Positions 29,171 through 37,361 of a stretch of 64,000 nucleotides of DNA are shown in pieces; position 1 is the first letter of the stretch, and each line of letters starts with the position of its first letter. The stretch spans positions 1-64,000 of the forward strand of contig CACBQD010000007.1 of assembly GCA_902541285.1 (NCBI GenBank). The letters are read 5' to 3'. Under the pieces are notes generated by a model, which worked only from the letters and a program-made list of their open reading frames with translations, searched no databases and was not told the DNA's origin. The stretch is from an uncultured Pelagibacteraceae bacterium. GTDB lineage: Bacteria; Pseudomonadota; Alphaproteobacteria; Pelagibacterales; Pelagibacteraceae. The translations under genes and the position numbers were made by a program.

Positions 29171-30341
29171 ATTTTTTTATGTCTTTAATAAAATTACTAA
29201 ATAGATATTTGCTATCCTGTGGCCCAGGATTAGCCTCAGGATGATATTGGACTGAGAAAACTGGTTTATTTTTCAATCTTATTCCTTCTATAGAGTTGTC
29301 AAACAACGATAAGTGAGTTATTTCAGTATTTTTTTTTAAGCTTTCTTTAACAACTTCAAAGCCATGATTTTGACTTGTAATTTCAACTTTATTTGTAATT
29401 ATATTTTTTACTGGATGATTTGCACCTCTATGTCCCAATTTCATTTTCTTGGTTTTTGCATCTAATGCTAAAGCTAATATTTGATGACCCAAACATATCC
29501 CAAATAATGGAATATTTTTTTTTATTAAATTTTTTACAACTTTAATTGCATACTTTCCTGTAGCTGCTGGATCTCCAGGACCGTTCGATAAGAAAATACC
29601 ATGAGGCTTTAAATTGAGTATGTTATCTGCATTTTCTGTGCAGGAAACAACTTTAACTTCGCAATCGAAGTCAGAAAAATATCTCAAGATATTTTTTTTT
29701 ATACCGTAATCTATTGCTACAACTCTAAATTTTTTCTTTTTATTTTTTTCATAACCCTTATTTTTTTTCCAAGTTTTATATCCTCTCCAAATATAAGTTT
29801 TATTTGTTGTGACCTCTTGGGCAAGATCCATTCCATTTAAACCAGGCCATTTTATTGATTTATTTATTAGTTTATTAATATTAAATTTACCATTTTTATT
29901 GTTTGATATTGTTCCTTTTGGAGCCCCTTTATCCCTTATAAAATTTGTTAAACTTCTAGTATCTAGACCAGTTATGCCTACTATTTTATTTATTTTAAGC
30001 CATCTATCTAAATTTTGAAGAGACCTATAATTAGAAGGACTCGTTATCTCTGAATTAAAAATAACTCCTCTCGTCCATATTTTATCAGACTCTATATCTT
30101 CATTATTAGCTCCTACATTGCCAATATGAGGAAATGTAAAATTTATAATTTGCCCAGCATAAGATGGGTCAGATATAATTTCTTGATAACCAGTTAATGA
30201 GGTATTAAAGCATACCTCTCCCGTTGCCTCTCCTTTATATCCTAGTCCGATACCTTTAAAGACTGATTTATTTTCTAAAACTAAAATAGCTGTGTTATAA
30301 TTTGAGAGATGTGAAGATTTGTTTTTTCGTTTTAAAGTCAA
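29148..30341 (-). CDS. carA: Carbamoyl-phosphate synthase small subunit
   Basis: Glutaminase subunit that releases ammonia for CarB. The 397 residues have an N-terminal CPSase domain ([18 protein letters not shown] onward) and a C-terminal class I amidotransferase domain with the nucleophile C283 in FGICLGHQ and the HxE pair in [11 protein letters not shown]. It overlaps carB by 23 bases and diverges from yqeY across about 120 bases. No PyrR-type leader or other pyrimidine-control element stands out in that gap. Confidence 0.97.
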   Translation of the reverse strand: MTLKRKNKSSHLSNYNTAILVLENKSVFKGIGLGYKGEATGEVCFNTSLTGYQEIISDPSYAGQIINFTFPHIGNVGANNEDIESDKIWTRGVIFNSEITSPSNYRSLQNLDRWLKINKIVGITGLDTRSLTNFIRDKGAPKGTISNNKNGKFNINKLINKSIKWPGLNGMDLAQEVTTNKTYIWRGYKTWKKNKGYEKNKKKKFRVVAIDYGIKKNILRYFSDFDCEVKVVSCTENADNILNLKPHGIFLSNGPGDPAATGKYAIKVVKNLIKKNIPLFGICLGHQILALALDAKTKKMKLGHRGANHPVKNIITNKVEITSQNHGFEVVKESLKKNTEITHLSLFDNSIEGIRLKNKPVFSVQYHPEANPGPQDSKYLFSNFIKDIKKYAKKKRH

Positions 30342-30463
30342 TTACAACTCATGAGTTAAAGGTTAATACAATAAAACCTATTTATCCGCAACAGATCTAT
30401 AATAATTTTTTCAAAATACAATTTTTCTTTTGAACAATTTTGTCTATGAAGTACATTCCATAT

Positions 30464-30925
30464 ATGACCATGAGAGATAAAATAGATAATGATTACAAAA
30501 ATGCTTTAAAATCCAAAGATAAAAATAAGATATCAACTTATAGGTTAATTCTGTCAGGAATTAAGGACTTAGATATTAACAATAGGACTGGTCCAAATAA
30601 AAAAGATACAGATGACGAGGATATAAAAAAACTATTAAAGAAAATGATTAAACAAAGATCCGAATCAATTGAAATATACAAAAAAAATAACAGATCAGAT
30701 TTATTAGAAATTGAGCAAGGAGAGTTCGATATTTTATCAGATTATCTGCCTAAGCAATTATCTGAAGCTGATACAGAAAAAATTTGTAAAGAAATTATCA
30801 AAAATTCTGGGGCCTCTTCATTAAAAGATATGGGAAAAGTGATGGGTGAATTAAAAAAAAATCATGCAGATACAATTGATTTTTCAAAGGCAGGTCAAAT
30901 TATTAAAAATTTACTTAATGGCTAA
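30464..30925 (+). CDS. yqeY: GatB/YqeY-domain protein
   Basis: Small helical protein similar to the tail domain of GatB, the amidotransferase that corrects Asp-tRNA and Glu-tRNA; its own function is unproven. The first in-frame start is a TTG at 30440, but family members begin close to the MRDKI motif, so I place the start at the ATG at 30464 (30470 is equally possible). Segments RLILSGIKDLDI, DYLPKQLSEAD and MGKVMGELKK are typical. It overlaps dnaG by one base (TAATG), the common yqeY-dnaG-rpoD order in alphaproteobacteria. Confidence 0.88.
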   Translation: MTMRDKIDNDYKNALKSKDKNKISTYRLILSGIKDLDINNRTGPNKKDTDDEDIKKLLKKMIKQRSESIEIYKKNNRSDLLEIEQGEFDILSDYLPKQLSEADTEKICKEIIKNSGASSLKDMGKVMGELKKNHADTIDFSKAGQIIKNLLNG

Positions 30926-32700
30926 TGAAATATCCAAAGGAATATTTAGAAGAAATTAAAACTAGATTAAAAGTTTCAACAGTTGTCTCCAAAACTGTTA
31001 AACTAAAAAAAAGAGGTAAAGAGTTTGTTGGTTTATCTCCATTTAAAACAGAGAAGACTCCATCGTTTACAGTTAACGATGAAAAAGAGTTTTATCACTG
31101 TTTTAGTACAAGTGAGCATGGAAATATTTTTGACTTTGTAATGAAAACACAAAATCTTAGATTTGGTGAAGCAGTCAAAATGCTTTCAAATCTTGCGGGG
31201 ATGCAACCTTACACATTTTCAAAACAAGACGTGGAAAGAGAGAATAAATGGAAAATATATAAATCTATAAATCAGAATTTTTCTGAATTTTATAAAAATG
31301 AGTTATTTAAAAATGAAAAATCAGTTAAAGCAAAAAATTATCTTAAAGAAAGAGGACTGTCTGGTGCTGAGGTCAAAAATTTTAATCTTGGTTTTGTAAC
31401 AGAGGATTTAGATTATTATGAAGTTCTAACGAAGGATTTTGATGAAGAAATTATTAAAGATACAGGCCTATTTTATTTTGACGAGAAGAAAAAAAAATAT
31501 GTATCAAGATTCAAAAACAGAATAATCTTTCCAATAAACAATATATCAGGAAATATTATAGGTTTTGGTGGAAGAATTGTAGATGATAATAAAAATTTAG
31601 CTAAATATATAAATTCACCTGAGACACCTTTTTTTAAAAAAGGTTCAAATTTATATAATCTTGATAAAGCAAGAAAATTATCAAATAAATTAGAAGATGT
31701 GTATTTAGTTGAAGGATACATGGATGTTATTGGTTTATCAAAAAATGGAATAGAAAATACTGTTGCAAACCTTGGAACTGCTTTAACAAGCAAACAGATA
31801 CAAATTTTAAACCAATTCTATAATCATATCATTATATGTTTTGATGGCGATCAAAGTGGTTATAAAGCTGCATTAAGAGCTGCAGAAAATATTATTGTTG
31901 AATTAAAACCTGATAAAAAAATTTCATTTCTTCTTTTGGAAAATAATCTAGATCCAGATAATTATGTAAATAAATTTGGTAAAGAAAAGTTTTTAGAATT
32001 TTCAGAGCAAAAATCTATACCTATACATAAATTTATATTCGAGCATTATATCAGTTTGACAACTGAAAGCCCTAGTTCAAAAGCTATTTTCGAAAAAAAA
32101 CTTAGAGAAATTGCTTCAAATATTAAAGACGGATTTGTAAAAAAATATACTCTGGAATATTTTCTTGAAAAAGTTTCTGAGTTAACACCAAATATTAATT
32201 TGAAATTTAGCAAAAATAATATGAAATCCCCCAAATCTCTTTCTAAGACTAAAAGTTATTATAATGAAACAAAATCATTAAAATCTTTTGAAATTAAAGA
32301 ATTCTCATTTTTATATATATTACTTGCAAAACCAAAATTAATTCATGAAAACCTTCACTTAATTCATGATGTAAAATTATTTAGTGATGAAAATAAACAA
32401 TTATTTGATGAAATTTTAAATCAATCAGAAAATTTATTTAATTTAGATGTCCAAAAATTAAATGTAGATAAAAATCTTGTTAATAGAGTCATGAATTATG
32501 CTTCAGTTAAACATATAATTTCAAAAAATTTATATGATGACGAAAAAATTTTAGAAATTTTTACTGAGATTATGCAAGATCTTAAACATTATGAATTAGA
32601 GCAAAGAATATCTGAATTAGAATCGAAGTTCTCAAAAGATATGAGCGAAAGCACATTTAATCAGATAAAAGAGTTAAAAAAGCAACAAAAAATCAATTAA
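30925..32700 (+). CDS. dnaG: DNA primase with degenerate zinc-binding motif
   Basis: Synthesises RNA primers at the replication fork. The TOPRIM catalytic core is intact, with E263 in LVEGYMDV and D307-G-D309 in ICFDGDQSG. The N-terminal CHC2 zinc-binding module keeps its fold sequence (GLSPF..EKTPSF..FYHCF..HGNIFDF), but the C-x2-H-x17-C-x2-C ligands are S38, K41, C59 and T62, so three of four are lost with spacing preserved. At 591 residues it has a C-terminal helicase-interaction region (about 440-591). Between yqeY (1-base overlap) and rpoD (66-base gap). Confidence 0.96.
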   Translation: MKYPKEYLEEIKTRLKVSTVVSKTVKLKKRGKEFVGLSPFKTEKTPSFTVNDEKEFYHCFSTSEHGNIFDFVMKTQNLRFGEAVKMLSNLAGMQPYTFSKQDVERENKWKIYKSINQNFSEFYKNELFKNEKSVKAKNYLKERGLSGAEVKNFNLGFVTEDLDYYEVLTKDFDEEIIKDTGLFYFDEKKKKYVSRFKNRIIFPINNISGNIIGFGGRIVDDNKNLAKYINSPETPFFKKGSNLYNLDKARKLSNKLEDVYLVEGYMDVIGLSKNGIENTVANLGTALTSKQIQILNQFYNHIIICFDGDQSGYKAALRAAENIIVELKPDKKISFLLLENNLDPDNYVNKFGKEKFLEFSEQKSIPIHKFIFEHYISLTTESPSSKAIFEKKLREIASNIKDGFVKKYTLEYFLEKVSELTPNINLKFSKNNMKSPKSLSKTKSYYNETKSLKSFEIKEFSFLYILLAKPKLIHENLHLIHDVKLFSDENKQLFDEILNQSENLFNLDVQKLNVDKNLVNRVMNYASVKHIISKNLYDDEKILEIFTEIMQDLKHYELEQRISELESKFSKDMSESTFNQIKELKKQQKIN

Positions 32701-32766
32701 ATTTAACAAAAATCACATAGATTTTTTTGTATTAGATATTATATAAGTCCTTCTAACTTTTAAATT

Positions 32767-34590
32767 GTGGAACGAATTATTACAAAATCATTTGCGAGAT
32801 TAATGGGTCGAGGAATCCATAGAGGATTTATAACTCATGATGAACTAAATAAATCTTTAGGTAAAAGAAATTTATCGAGTGAAAATCTTTCTCAAGCGTT
32901 CATTCACATACTTGATGAAAAAATAATATTAGTAGAAAAAAAATCTGATTACAAAATTTTAAGAAAAAAAGACACATCATCTAAAGAAGAGGGCAAAACT
33001 CTTGAAAAAAGCGATGATCCAATCAGAATGTATTTAAGAGAAATGGGCGGTGTTGAACTTCTATCCAGAGAAGGCGAAATAGCTATAGCAAAAAGAATTG
33101 AAGCAGGCAAAGATGTCATGCTCAATGCTTTATCTCAAAGCCCAATAACTGCTCAGCAATTTTTTGAATGGAATAATAAACTTCATAATGATGAAATTTT
33201 AGTAAGAGAAATAATAGATATTGATACGAATTATATGGATGATGAAGATAATTCAAACAACTCAAAAACAAAAAAAATAGGTCAAGATCAAAATCAAGAA
33301 GAAAATAATTCTGAAGATGATGAATTTAATCCAACGTTGGCAGCTATGGAATCAGAAATTAAACCCAAAGTTCTAGAAACTGTTCATACACTCACAAAAG
33401 AATATAATAAGTTAATCAAGTATCAAAAAGAGAAACTTGAGTGCATACTTAATTCTAACAAATTTTCGTCGTCAAAAGAATCAAACTACAAAAAAATTGT
33501 AGATAGCATCTTAAATCAAATAAAATCACTACAACTCTCACCGTCAGTATTAGAAGACTTAGTTCAAAAACATTATTCAGAAAACAAAAAAATAGTTTCT
33601 CTTGAGGGTAATTTACTTCGATTAGCAATTGACTCAAAAATCAGTAGAGATGAATTTATAAAATTTTACATTGGAAATGAAATTAATCCTAATTTAAAAG
33701 AATTTTTAGATACAAATGATGTATGGAAAAAATTTTTTCAAAAAAACAAAAATGAGTTTAAAAATATTAGAGATAGATTAGTTGAATTTAGTAATAAGTT
33801 AGGAATTTCTGTTACAGATTTTAAAAAATTAGTTAGTAGAGTTCAGAAAGGTGAGAAGGAATCTAGAATTGCTAAAAAAGAAATGGTTGAGGCTAATCTA
33901 AGATTGGTTATTTCAATCGCAAAAAAATATACCAATAGAGGTCTTCAATTTTTAGATTTGATTCAAGAAGGAAATATAGGATTGATGAAAGCTGTAGATA
34001 AATTTGAATATAGAAGAGGTTATAAATTTTCAACTTATGCAACGTGGTGGATTAGACAAGCAATAACCAGATCTATTGCTGACCAAGCAAGAACAATTAG
34101 AATACCTGTACATATGATTGAAACAATAAATAAAATTGTAAGAACTCAAAGACTAATTCTTAGTGAATTTGGAAGAGAAGCAACCCCTGAAGAATTAGCA
34201 AAGAAACTAAGAATGCCATTAGAAAAAGTAAGAAAAGTACTAAAAATTTCTAAAGAACCAGTCTCGCTTGAAAAACCAGTTGGAGATGAAGAGGATAGTA
34301 GTTTAGGAGATTTTATAGAAGACACGAAAGCTTTAGCTCCGTTAGAGCAAGCTATTAAATCCAATTTAAGTGAGGCAACTACAAAAATTCTTTCTACACT
34401 TACACCAAGAGAAGAAAGAGTTTTGCGAATGAGGTTTGGAGTTGGCATGAACACTGATCATACCTTAGAGGAAGTAGGTCTTCAGTTTTCAGTAACAAGA
34501 GAAAGGATTAGGCAAATTGAGGCAAAAGCTCTTAGGAAATTAAAGCATCCAAGTAGATCTAAACAATTAAAAAGTTTTTTGGAAAGTTAG
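32767..34590 (+). CDS. rpoD: RNA polymerase primary sigma factor (sigma-70)
   Basis: Housekeeping sigma factor, 607 residues, starting at GTG. It has region 1.1 (about 1-65), region 1.2 from [11 protein letters not shown], a nonconserved acidic insert (about 150-200), region 2 (about 375-450, including [13 protein letters not shown] and the -10-binding [13 protein letters not shown]), region 3, and region 4 with the -35-binding helix-turn-helix (about 565-597, [18 protein letters not shown]). The TAG stop (34588-34590) contributes its final G as the first base of a tRNA gene, so the tRNA is likely processed from the same transcript. Confidence 0.98.
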   Translation: MERIITKSFARLMGRGIHRGFITHDELNKSLGKRNLSSENLSQAFIHILDEKIILVEKKSDYKILRKKDTSSKEEGKTLEKSDDPIRMYLREMGGVELLSREGEIAIAKRIEAGKDVMLNALSQSPITAQQFFEWNNKLHNDEILVREIIDIDTNYMDDEDNSNNSKTKKIGQDQNQEENNSEDDEFNPTLAAMESEIKPKVLETVHTLTKEYNKLIKYQKEKLECILNSNKFSSSKESNYKKIVDSILNQIKSLQLSPSVLEDLVQKHYSENKKIVSLEGNLLRLAIDSKISRDEFIKFYIGNEINPNLKEFLDTNDVWKKFFQKNKNEFKNIRDRLVEFSNKLGISVTDFKKLVSRVQKGEKESRIAKKEMVEANLRLVISIAKKYTNRGLQFLDLIQEGNIGLMKAVDKFEYRRGYKFSTYATWWIRQAITRSIADQARTIRIPVHMIETINKIVRTQRLILSEFGREATPEELAKKLRMPLEKVRKVLKISKEPVSLEKPVGDEEDSSLGDFIEDTKALAPLEQAIKSNLSEATTKILSTLTPREERVLRMRFGVGMNTDHTLEEVGLQFSVTRERIRQIEAKALRKLKHPSRSKQLKSFLES

Positions 34591-34664
34591 GGCCGTTAGC
34601 TCAATAGTAGAGTACTGCATTGACATTGCAGGGGTAGTTGGAGCGTAACCAACACGGCCCACCA
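34590..34664 (+). tRNA. tRNA-Val (anticodon GAC) with non-standard elbow
   Basis: A 75-base cloverleaf with encoded CCA. The acceptor GGGCCGU pairs fully with ACGGCCC, D-stem GCUC/GAGU has one G-U, anticodon stem CUGCA/UGCAG is perfect with loop UUGACAU (U33, anticodon GAC, A37), the variable loop is GGGUA and T-stem GUUGG/CCAAC is perfect. The T-loop is AGCGUAA instead of a UUCRANN form, and the D-loop is AAUAGUA, with one G where G18-G19 are usual. Base pairing everywhere argues against a decayed copy. It starts on the last base of the rpoD stop codon. Confidence 0.8.
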
Positions 34665-34682
34665 TCACAAAATTATCTTTAA

Positions 34683-34709
34683 TTGCTTACTTAAAAAAAA
34701 TGATATAAT
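34683..34709 (+). promoter_or_regulatory. Candidate promoter of the tRNA-Ile2 gene
   Basis: Between the two tRNA genes there is a perfect TATAAT (34704-34709), with TTGCTT (34683-34688) 15 bases upstream. The spacer is shorter than the ideal 17, but initiation near 34716 would give a leader of about 9 bases before the tRNA at 34725. This would let tRNA-Ile2 be transcribed independently of rpoD. Confidence 0.5.
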
Positions 34710-34724
34710 TAACAATTCAATTTA

Positions 34725-34801
34725 GGGCCTGTAGCTCAGTTGGTTAGAGCAGTACACTCATAATGTATTGGTCCCAGGTTCGAGTCCTGGCGGGCCCACC
34801 A
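34725..34801 (+). tRNA. tRNA-Ile2 (anticodon CAU, lysidine type)
   Basis: A 77-base standard tRNA with encoded CCA: acceptor GGGCCUG/CGGGCCC, D-loop AGUUGGUUA, anticodon loop CUCAUAA, variable region UGGUC, and T-arm CCAGG UUCGAGU CCUGG. CAU can be initiator, elongator Met or Ile2. The C4-G69 and C5-G68 acceptor pairs, which are recognition elements for TilS in E. coli, and the C32 loop with UUGGUC favour Ile2, in which C34 becomes lysidine to read AUA. AUA codons are frequent in this AT-rich window, so it would be an important tRNA. Elongator Met is the alternative. Confidence 0.72.
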
Positions 34802-34855
34802 ATTATAGTAAAATCAAATTTATGAAATTTTACTTTTTCAAAATTATAGTAAAAT
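34801..34855 (+). repeat. 14-bp direct repeat flanking the tRNA-Ile2 terminator
   Basis: AATTATAGTAAAAT occurs at 34801-34814 and again at 34842-34855. The first copy starts on the final A of the tRNA CCA end. The repeats surround the putative hairpin. They may come from slippage or a small duplication. Confidence 0.6.
34807..34838 (+). terminator. Possible intrinsic terminator after tRNA-Ile2
   Basis: An 8-bp perfect inverted repeat, AGTAAAAT (34807-34814) and ATTTTACT (34827-34834), closes a 12-base loop and runs into five T residues (34834-34838). It begins 6 bases after the tRNA. The stem is AT-rich, hence weak, but position and U-tract fit. It is one of very few such structures in the window. 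Confidence 0.4.
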
Positions 34856-34876
34856 TGTATTATCTTTTTAAATAAA

Positions 34877-35332
34877 ATGAATTTTAAAATAAAAATAAAA
34901 CCTAAGATATCTTACTATTTTTCAATATTAGTATCTTTTATAATTCTTTTTTATTTTGCTTATAAAGGAGCTGTAGCATACTTAATTCATCGAGAATTAT
35001 ATGGAGGAGGACTAGATACTTTAGTCTTGTTACGCGCATCTATTTCAGGAATAATGCTCCTTTTAATACTTTTATTTATTCAGTTTATAAAAATTCCTGA
35101 TTTAAAAAGTCATCGCACTATCTTAAGAGGAATATTTATAGGTTGGACCACAGTTTTTATAATACTAATTATTGTTAATTTAAGCTCAATTTACTTTGTT
35201 CTATTAACTGGGTTAGTTTCTTTATTCTCTTTAATTACATTATTTTCTTTGGAGGACCAAATTAAAGAAGAAAAAAATACCCTCACTGAAAAAGAAATTT
35301 ACCTTCTTCAACAACTTGCAAAAAAAAAGTAA
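34877..35332 (+). CDS. Four-helix membrane protein of unknown function
   Basis: I do not recognise the family. The 151 residues contain four hydrophobic helices (about 11-28, 50-71, 82-101, 103-124), a basic N-terminus (NFKIKIKPK), and a charged C-terminal helix (126-151, with DQIKEEKNTLTEKE) likely in the cytoplasm. A glycine-rich loop YGGGLDTLVLLR lies before helix 2. The 3' end overlaps the following CIA30-family gene by 17 bases, so the two are presumably co-expressed. The coding sequence follows the second tRNA by 75 bases. Confidence 0.7.
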   Translation: MNFKIKIKPKISYYFSILVSFIILFYFAYKGAVAYLIHRELYGGGLDTLVLLRASISGIMLLLILLFIQFIKIPDLKSHRTILRGIFIGWTTVFIILIIVNLSSIYFVLLTGLVSLFSLITLFSLEDQIKEEKNTLTEKEIYLLQQLAKKK

Positions 35333-35900
35333 CTTTAATTTGAATAATATAATATTTTTAATTTTGCTCTTATTATTTCAAAGTAATGTTTATTCTAAAG
35401 ATATGATTTTAGATCAATTAAAAAACCCCAAATTAACTAATCAATCGCAAAAGTGGAACTTTATTACTGATCAAGTAATGGGAGGTGTATCAACAGGAAA
35501 ATTTATAGTTGAGAAAGTTGATGGATTAAAGTGTTATAGAATGACTGGGGATGTATCTACCAAAAATAATGGTGGATTTATTCAAATCAGAGCTAAATTG
35601 AATCCTGAAATTAATAGTAAAGAGTATGAAGGTGTATACATAAAAGTTTATGGTAACGAAAAAAAGTACAACCTACATTTAAGAACAGGACTAACGTTAG
35701 CTCCATGGCAATATTATAGTTACACTTTTGATACAAAAAAAAAATGGAGTGAAATCAGAGCGCCATTTCAAAAATTCAAAAAATCAAATTTCTATCAACC
35801 AAAAAGTATATTAGGACAAAATATAAAATCAGTCGGCTTAGTTGCAGGTTTTGATGATTTCAAATCAGATATTTGCTTAAGTGAAATTGGATTCTACTAA
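35316..35900 (+). CDS. CIA30-family protein with signal peptide
   Basis: Member of the family of complex I intermediate-associated protein 30 (a carbohydrate-binding-like beta-sandwich), recognised by WNFITDQVMGGVSTGKF (46-62), GGFIQIRAKL and the APWQYYSYTF region. Mitochondrial CIA30 assists NADH dehydrogenase assembly; bacterial members have no settled role. With the TTG start at 35316 it has a signal peptide (about 1-27, SNVYS); a TTG at 35340 would keep most of it. The ATG at 35402 would remove it. Export argues against direct action on the matrix arm of complex I. Overlaps the upstream membrane gene by 17 bases. Confidence 0.78.
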   Translation: MQKKSNFNLNNIIFLILLLLFQSNVYSKDMILDQLKNPKLTNQSQKWNFITDQVMGGVSTGKFIVEKVDGLKCYRMTGDVSTKNNGGFIQIRAKLNPEINSKEYEGVYIKVYGNEKKYNLHLRTGLTLAPWQYYSYTFDTKKKWSEIRAPFQKFKKSNFYQPKSILGQNIKSVGLVAGFDDFKSDICLSEIGFY

Positions 35901-35901
35901 A

Positions 35902-36498
35902 TTATTTAATTAAAAACTCTTCAAGCGTTTTAAATAATGCGTTTATATCTCCATCATTATTCTGTATTATAGAATTGAACTCCTCTTTTTGAGTTCTCGC
36001 CAAACTTAATCCTTCAACAATTAAATCTCTTATTAATGGTCTCTCTGGATTTTTAGTGTATATTCTCCAGTCAATTTTTACTTGAGGTCTCTTCGACGTT
36101 GCCTCCAAGACACTATTAACAATTGTATATTTATCATTAATTTTTTTTTGCGAAACAACATTTATTCTTGGATTTGTATAATCAACTAATCTACTAGAAA
36201 AGCTCTTTAAAAAATAACTACGAAATAATTTTTGATATTTAGATTTTTGTTCTTCATCAATCGTTTTTCTATATTTTCCAAGTGTATACATTCCAATACC
36301 ATTTATATCCACACTTCTTTCAGCAATAGCGTTTAATTTTATTATTTTGGACTCAACAGGGTCCTCACTGGATAATATCGAGGCAGCTTCATCTACAATA
36401 CCATTGATTAGTTCACTAGGTTCTTTTGCAAAGGTAATATTGATAGAATTTATAAAAATTGTAAAAAAAAAGAAAAATTTTAAAACCTTCATCTTCAA
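35902..36498 (-). CDS. mlaC: MlaC-family phospholipid-binding protein
   Basis: Periplasmic carrier of the Mla (maintenance of lipid asymmetry) pathway, also known as the Ttg2D/toluene-tolerance family. It has a signal peptide (about 1-24, cleaved near FAK). The 198 residues include GIGMYTLGKYRKTIDEEQKSKYQ and the YTNPRINVVSQK beta region, then a DLIVEGLSLARTQKEEF block near the C-terminus, all typical of MlaC. It follows mlaA by 7 bases. The inner-membrane MlaFEDB complex is not in the window. Confidence 0.9.
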   Translation of the reverse strand: MKMKVLKFFFFFTIFINSINITFAKEPSELINGIVDEAASILSSEDPVESKIIKLNAIAERSVDINGIGMYTLGKYRKTIDEEQKSKYQKLFRSYFLKSFSSRLVDYTNPRINVVSQKKINDKYTIVNSVLEATSKRPQVKIDWRIYTKNPERPLIRDLIVEGLSLARTQKEEFNSIIQNNDGDINALFKTLEEFLIK

Positions 36499-36505
36499 AG
36501 ATCTA

Positions 36506-37309
36506 TTATTGACTATCTAGCTCTTCCCAATCATCATCACTTAATGTGTTAGTTGTCTTATCTATATTTTTAATTTTTCTATATCTATCTTGTAAATAAA
36601 GACTTCTAACTGAAGCATAAAGATCAACAGAACTTTTTTCGAGGCTATCAAATGACTCCAGATTTTTTGCTCTAAAGTCTATTCCATCAAGTATTCTCGA
36701 TATGTAATAATCTGCTTCAGAAAAATATTGAGTGTCATTTACAACCGTAACATTGTACCATGCATCTCCACCAACTAAATTAACAATAGATCCAATTGAA
36801 TCCCTCACTGTTGTTGGTCCTAATACTGGTAATACAAAATAACATCCTGGTCCTGCTCCCCAAACACCTAATGTTTGCCCATAGTCTTCGTTATCACTTT
36901 TTTTCAAGCCATAATAGGATGCAACATCAAAAATTCCTGCAATTCCTAGTGTTGAATTGATAATAAATCTTGCAGTGTTTACTCCTGCATCTTTAAATTG
37001 ACCTTGCAGGACATTATTTGGAACTGTTACCACATTACTTAAATTTGAAAGAGCATTACTAGTTCCTGATCTAATTGGTTGAGGAAACATCCTATAACCC
37101 TTTGCAAGCGGCTTAAAAATAGCTTTGTCTACTACTTGATTAAATGCAAAGATCCCTCTGTTAAAATTTTCAAAACAATCATTAGCTTCCACATATCCAT
37201 TATTTTTTCCATTAATTTCTATTTTTCCATCATCACCTGCAATCGCTAGACTATTAATTAACGAGAATGTTATAATCACTAAAACTGAAAACAACTTTTT
37301 CATATTCAT
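36506..37309 (-). CDS. mlaA: MlaA/VacJ-family outer-membrane lipid-asymmetry protein, no obvious lipobox
   Basis: Homologue of MlaA (VacJ), which removes misplaced phospholipids from the outer leaflet of the outer membrane. Family blocks are DCFENFNRGIFAFNQVVD (44-61), GVNTARFIINSTLGIAGIFD, DYGQTLGVWG and GPTTVRDSIG. MlaA is normally a lipoprotein, yet the signal peptide here (1-24, SLAIAG) has no cysteine at the cleavage site. The first cysteine is C45, inside the conserved domain. Length 267 matches the family. It is followed by mlaC, the likely periplasmic partner. Confidence 0.92.
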   Translation of the reverse strand: MNMKKLFSVLVIITFSLINSLAIAGDDGKIEINGKNNGYVEANDCFENFNRGIFAFNQVVDKAIFKPLAKGYRMFPQPIRSGTSNALSNLSNVVTVPNNVLQGQFKDAGVNTARFIINSTLGIAGIFDVASYYGLKKSDNEDYGQTLGVWGAGPGCYFVLPVLGPTTVRDSIGSIVNLVGGDAWYNVTVVNDTQYFSEADYYISRILDGIDFRAKNLESFDSLEKSSVDLYASVRSLYLQDRYRKIKNIDKTTNTLSDDDWEELDSQ

Positions 37310-37361
37310 AAATAAGTTATATTATATTAGACATTAATATAAAGATAAAATGTTTTAATTT

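Noticed and set aside
30440-30463. TTG start for the YqeY gene, giving eight more residues
   Set aside because: Family members start near MRDKI. ATG codons at 30464 and 30470 fit better than TTG.
32711-32747. rpoD promoter from TATTAT or TATAAG in the dnaG-rpoD gap
   Set aside because: No -35 match at 16-18 bases upstream. In such AT-rich DNA the -10 match alone means little.
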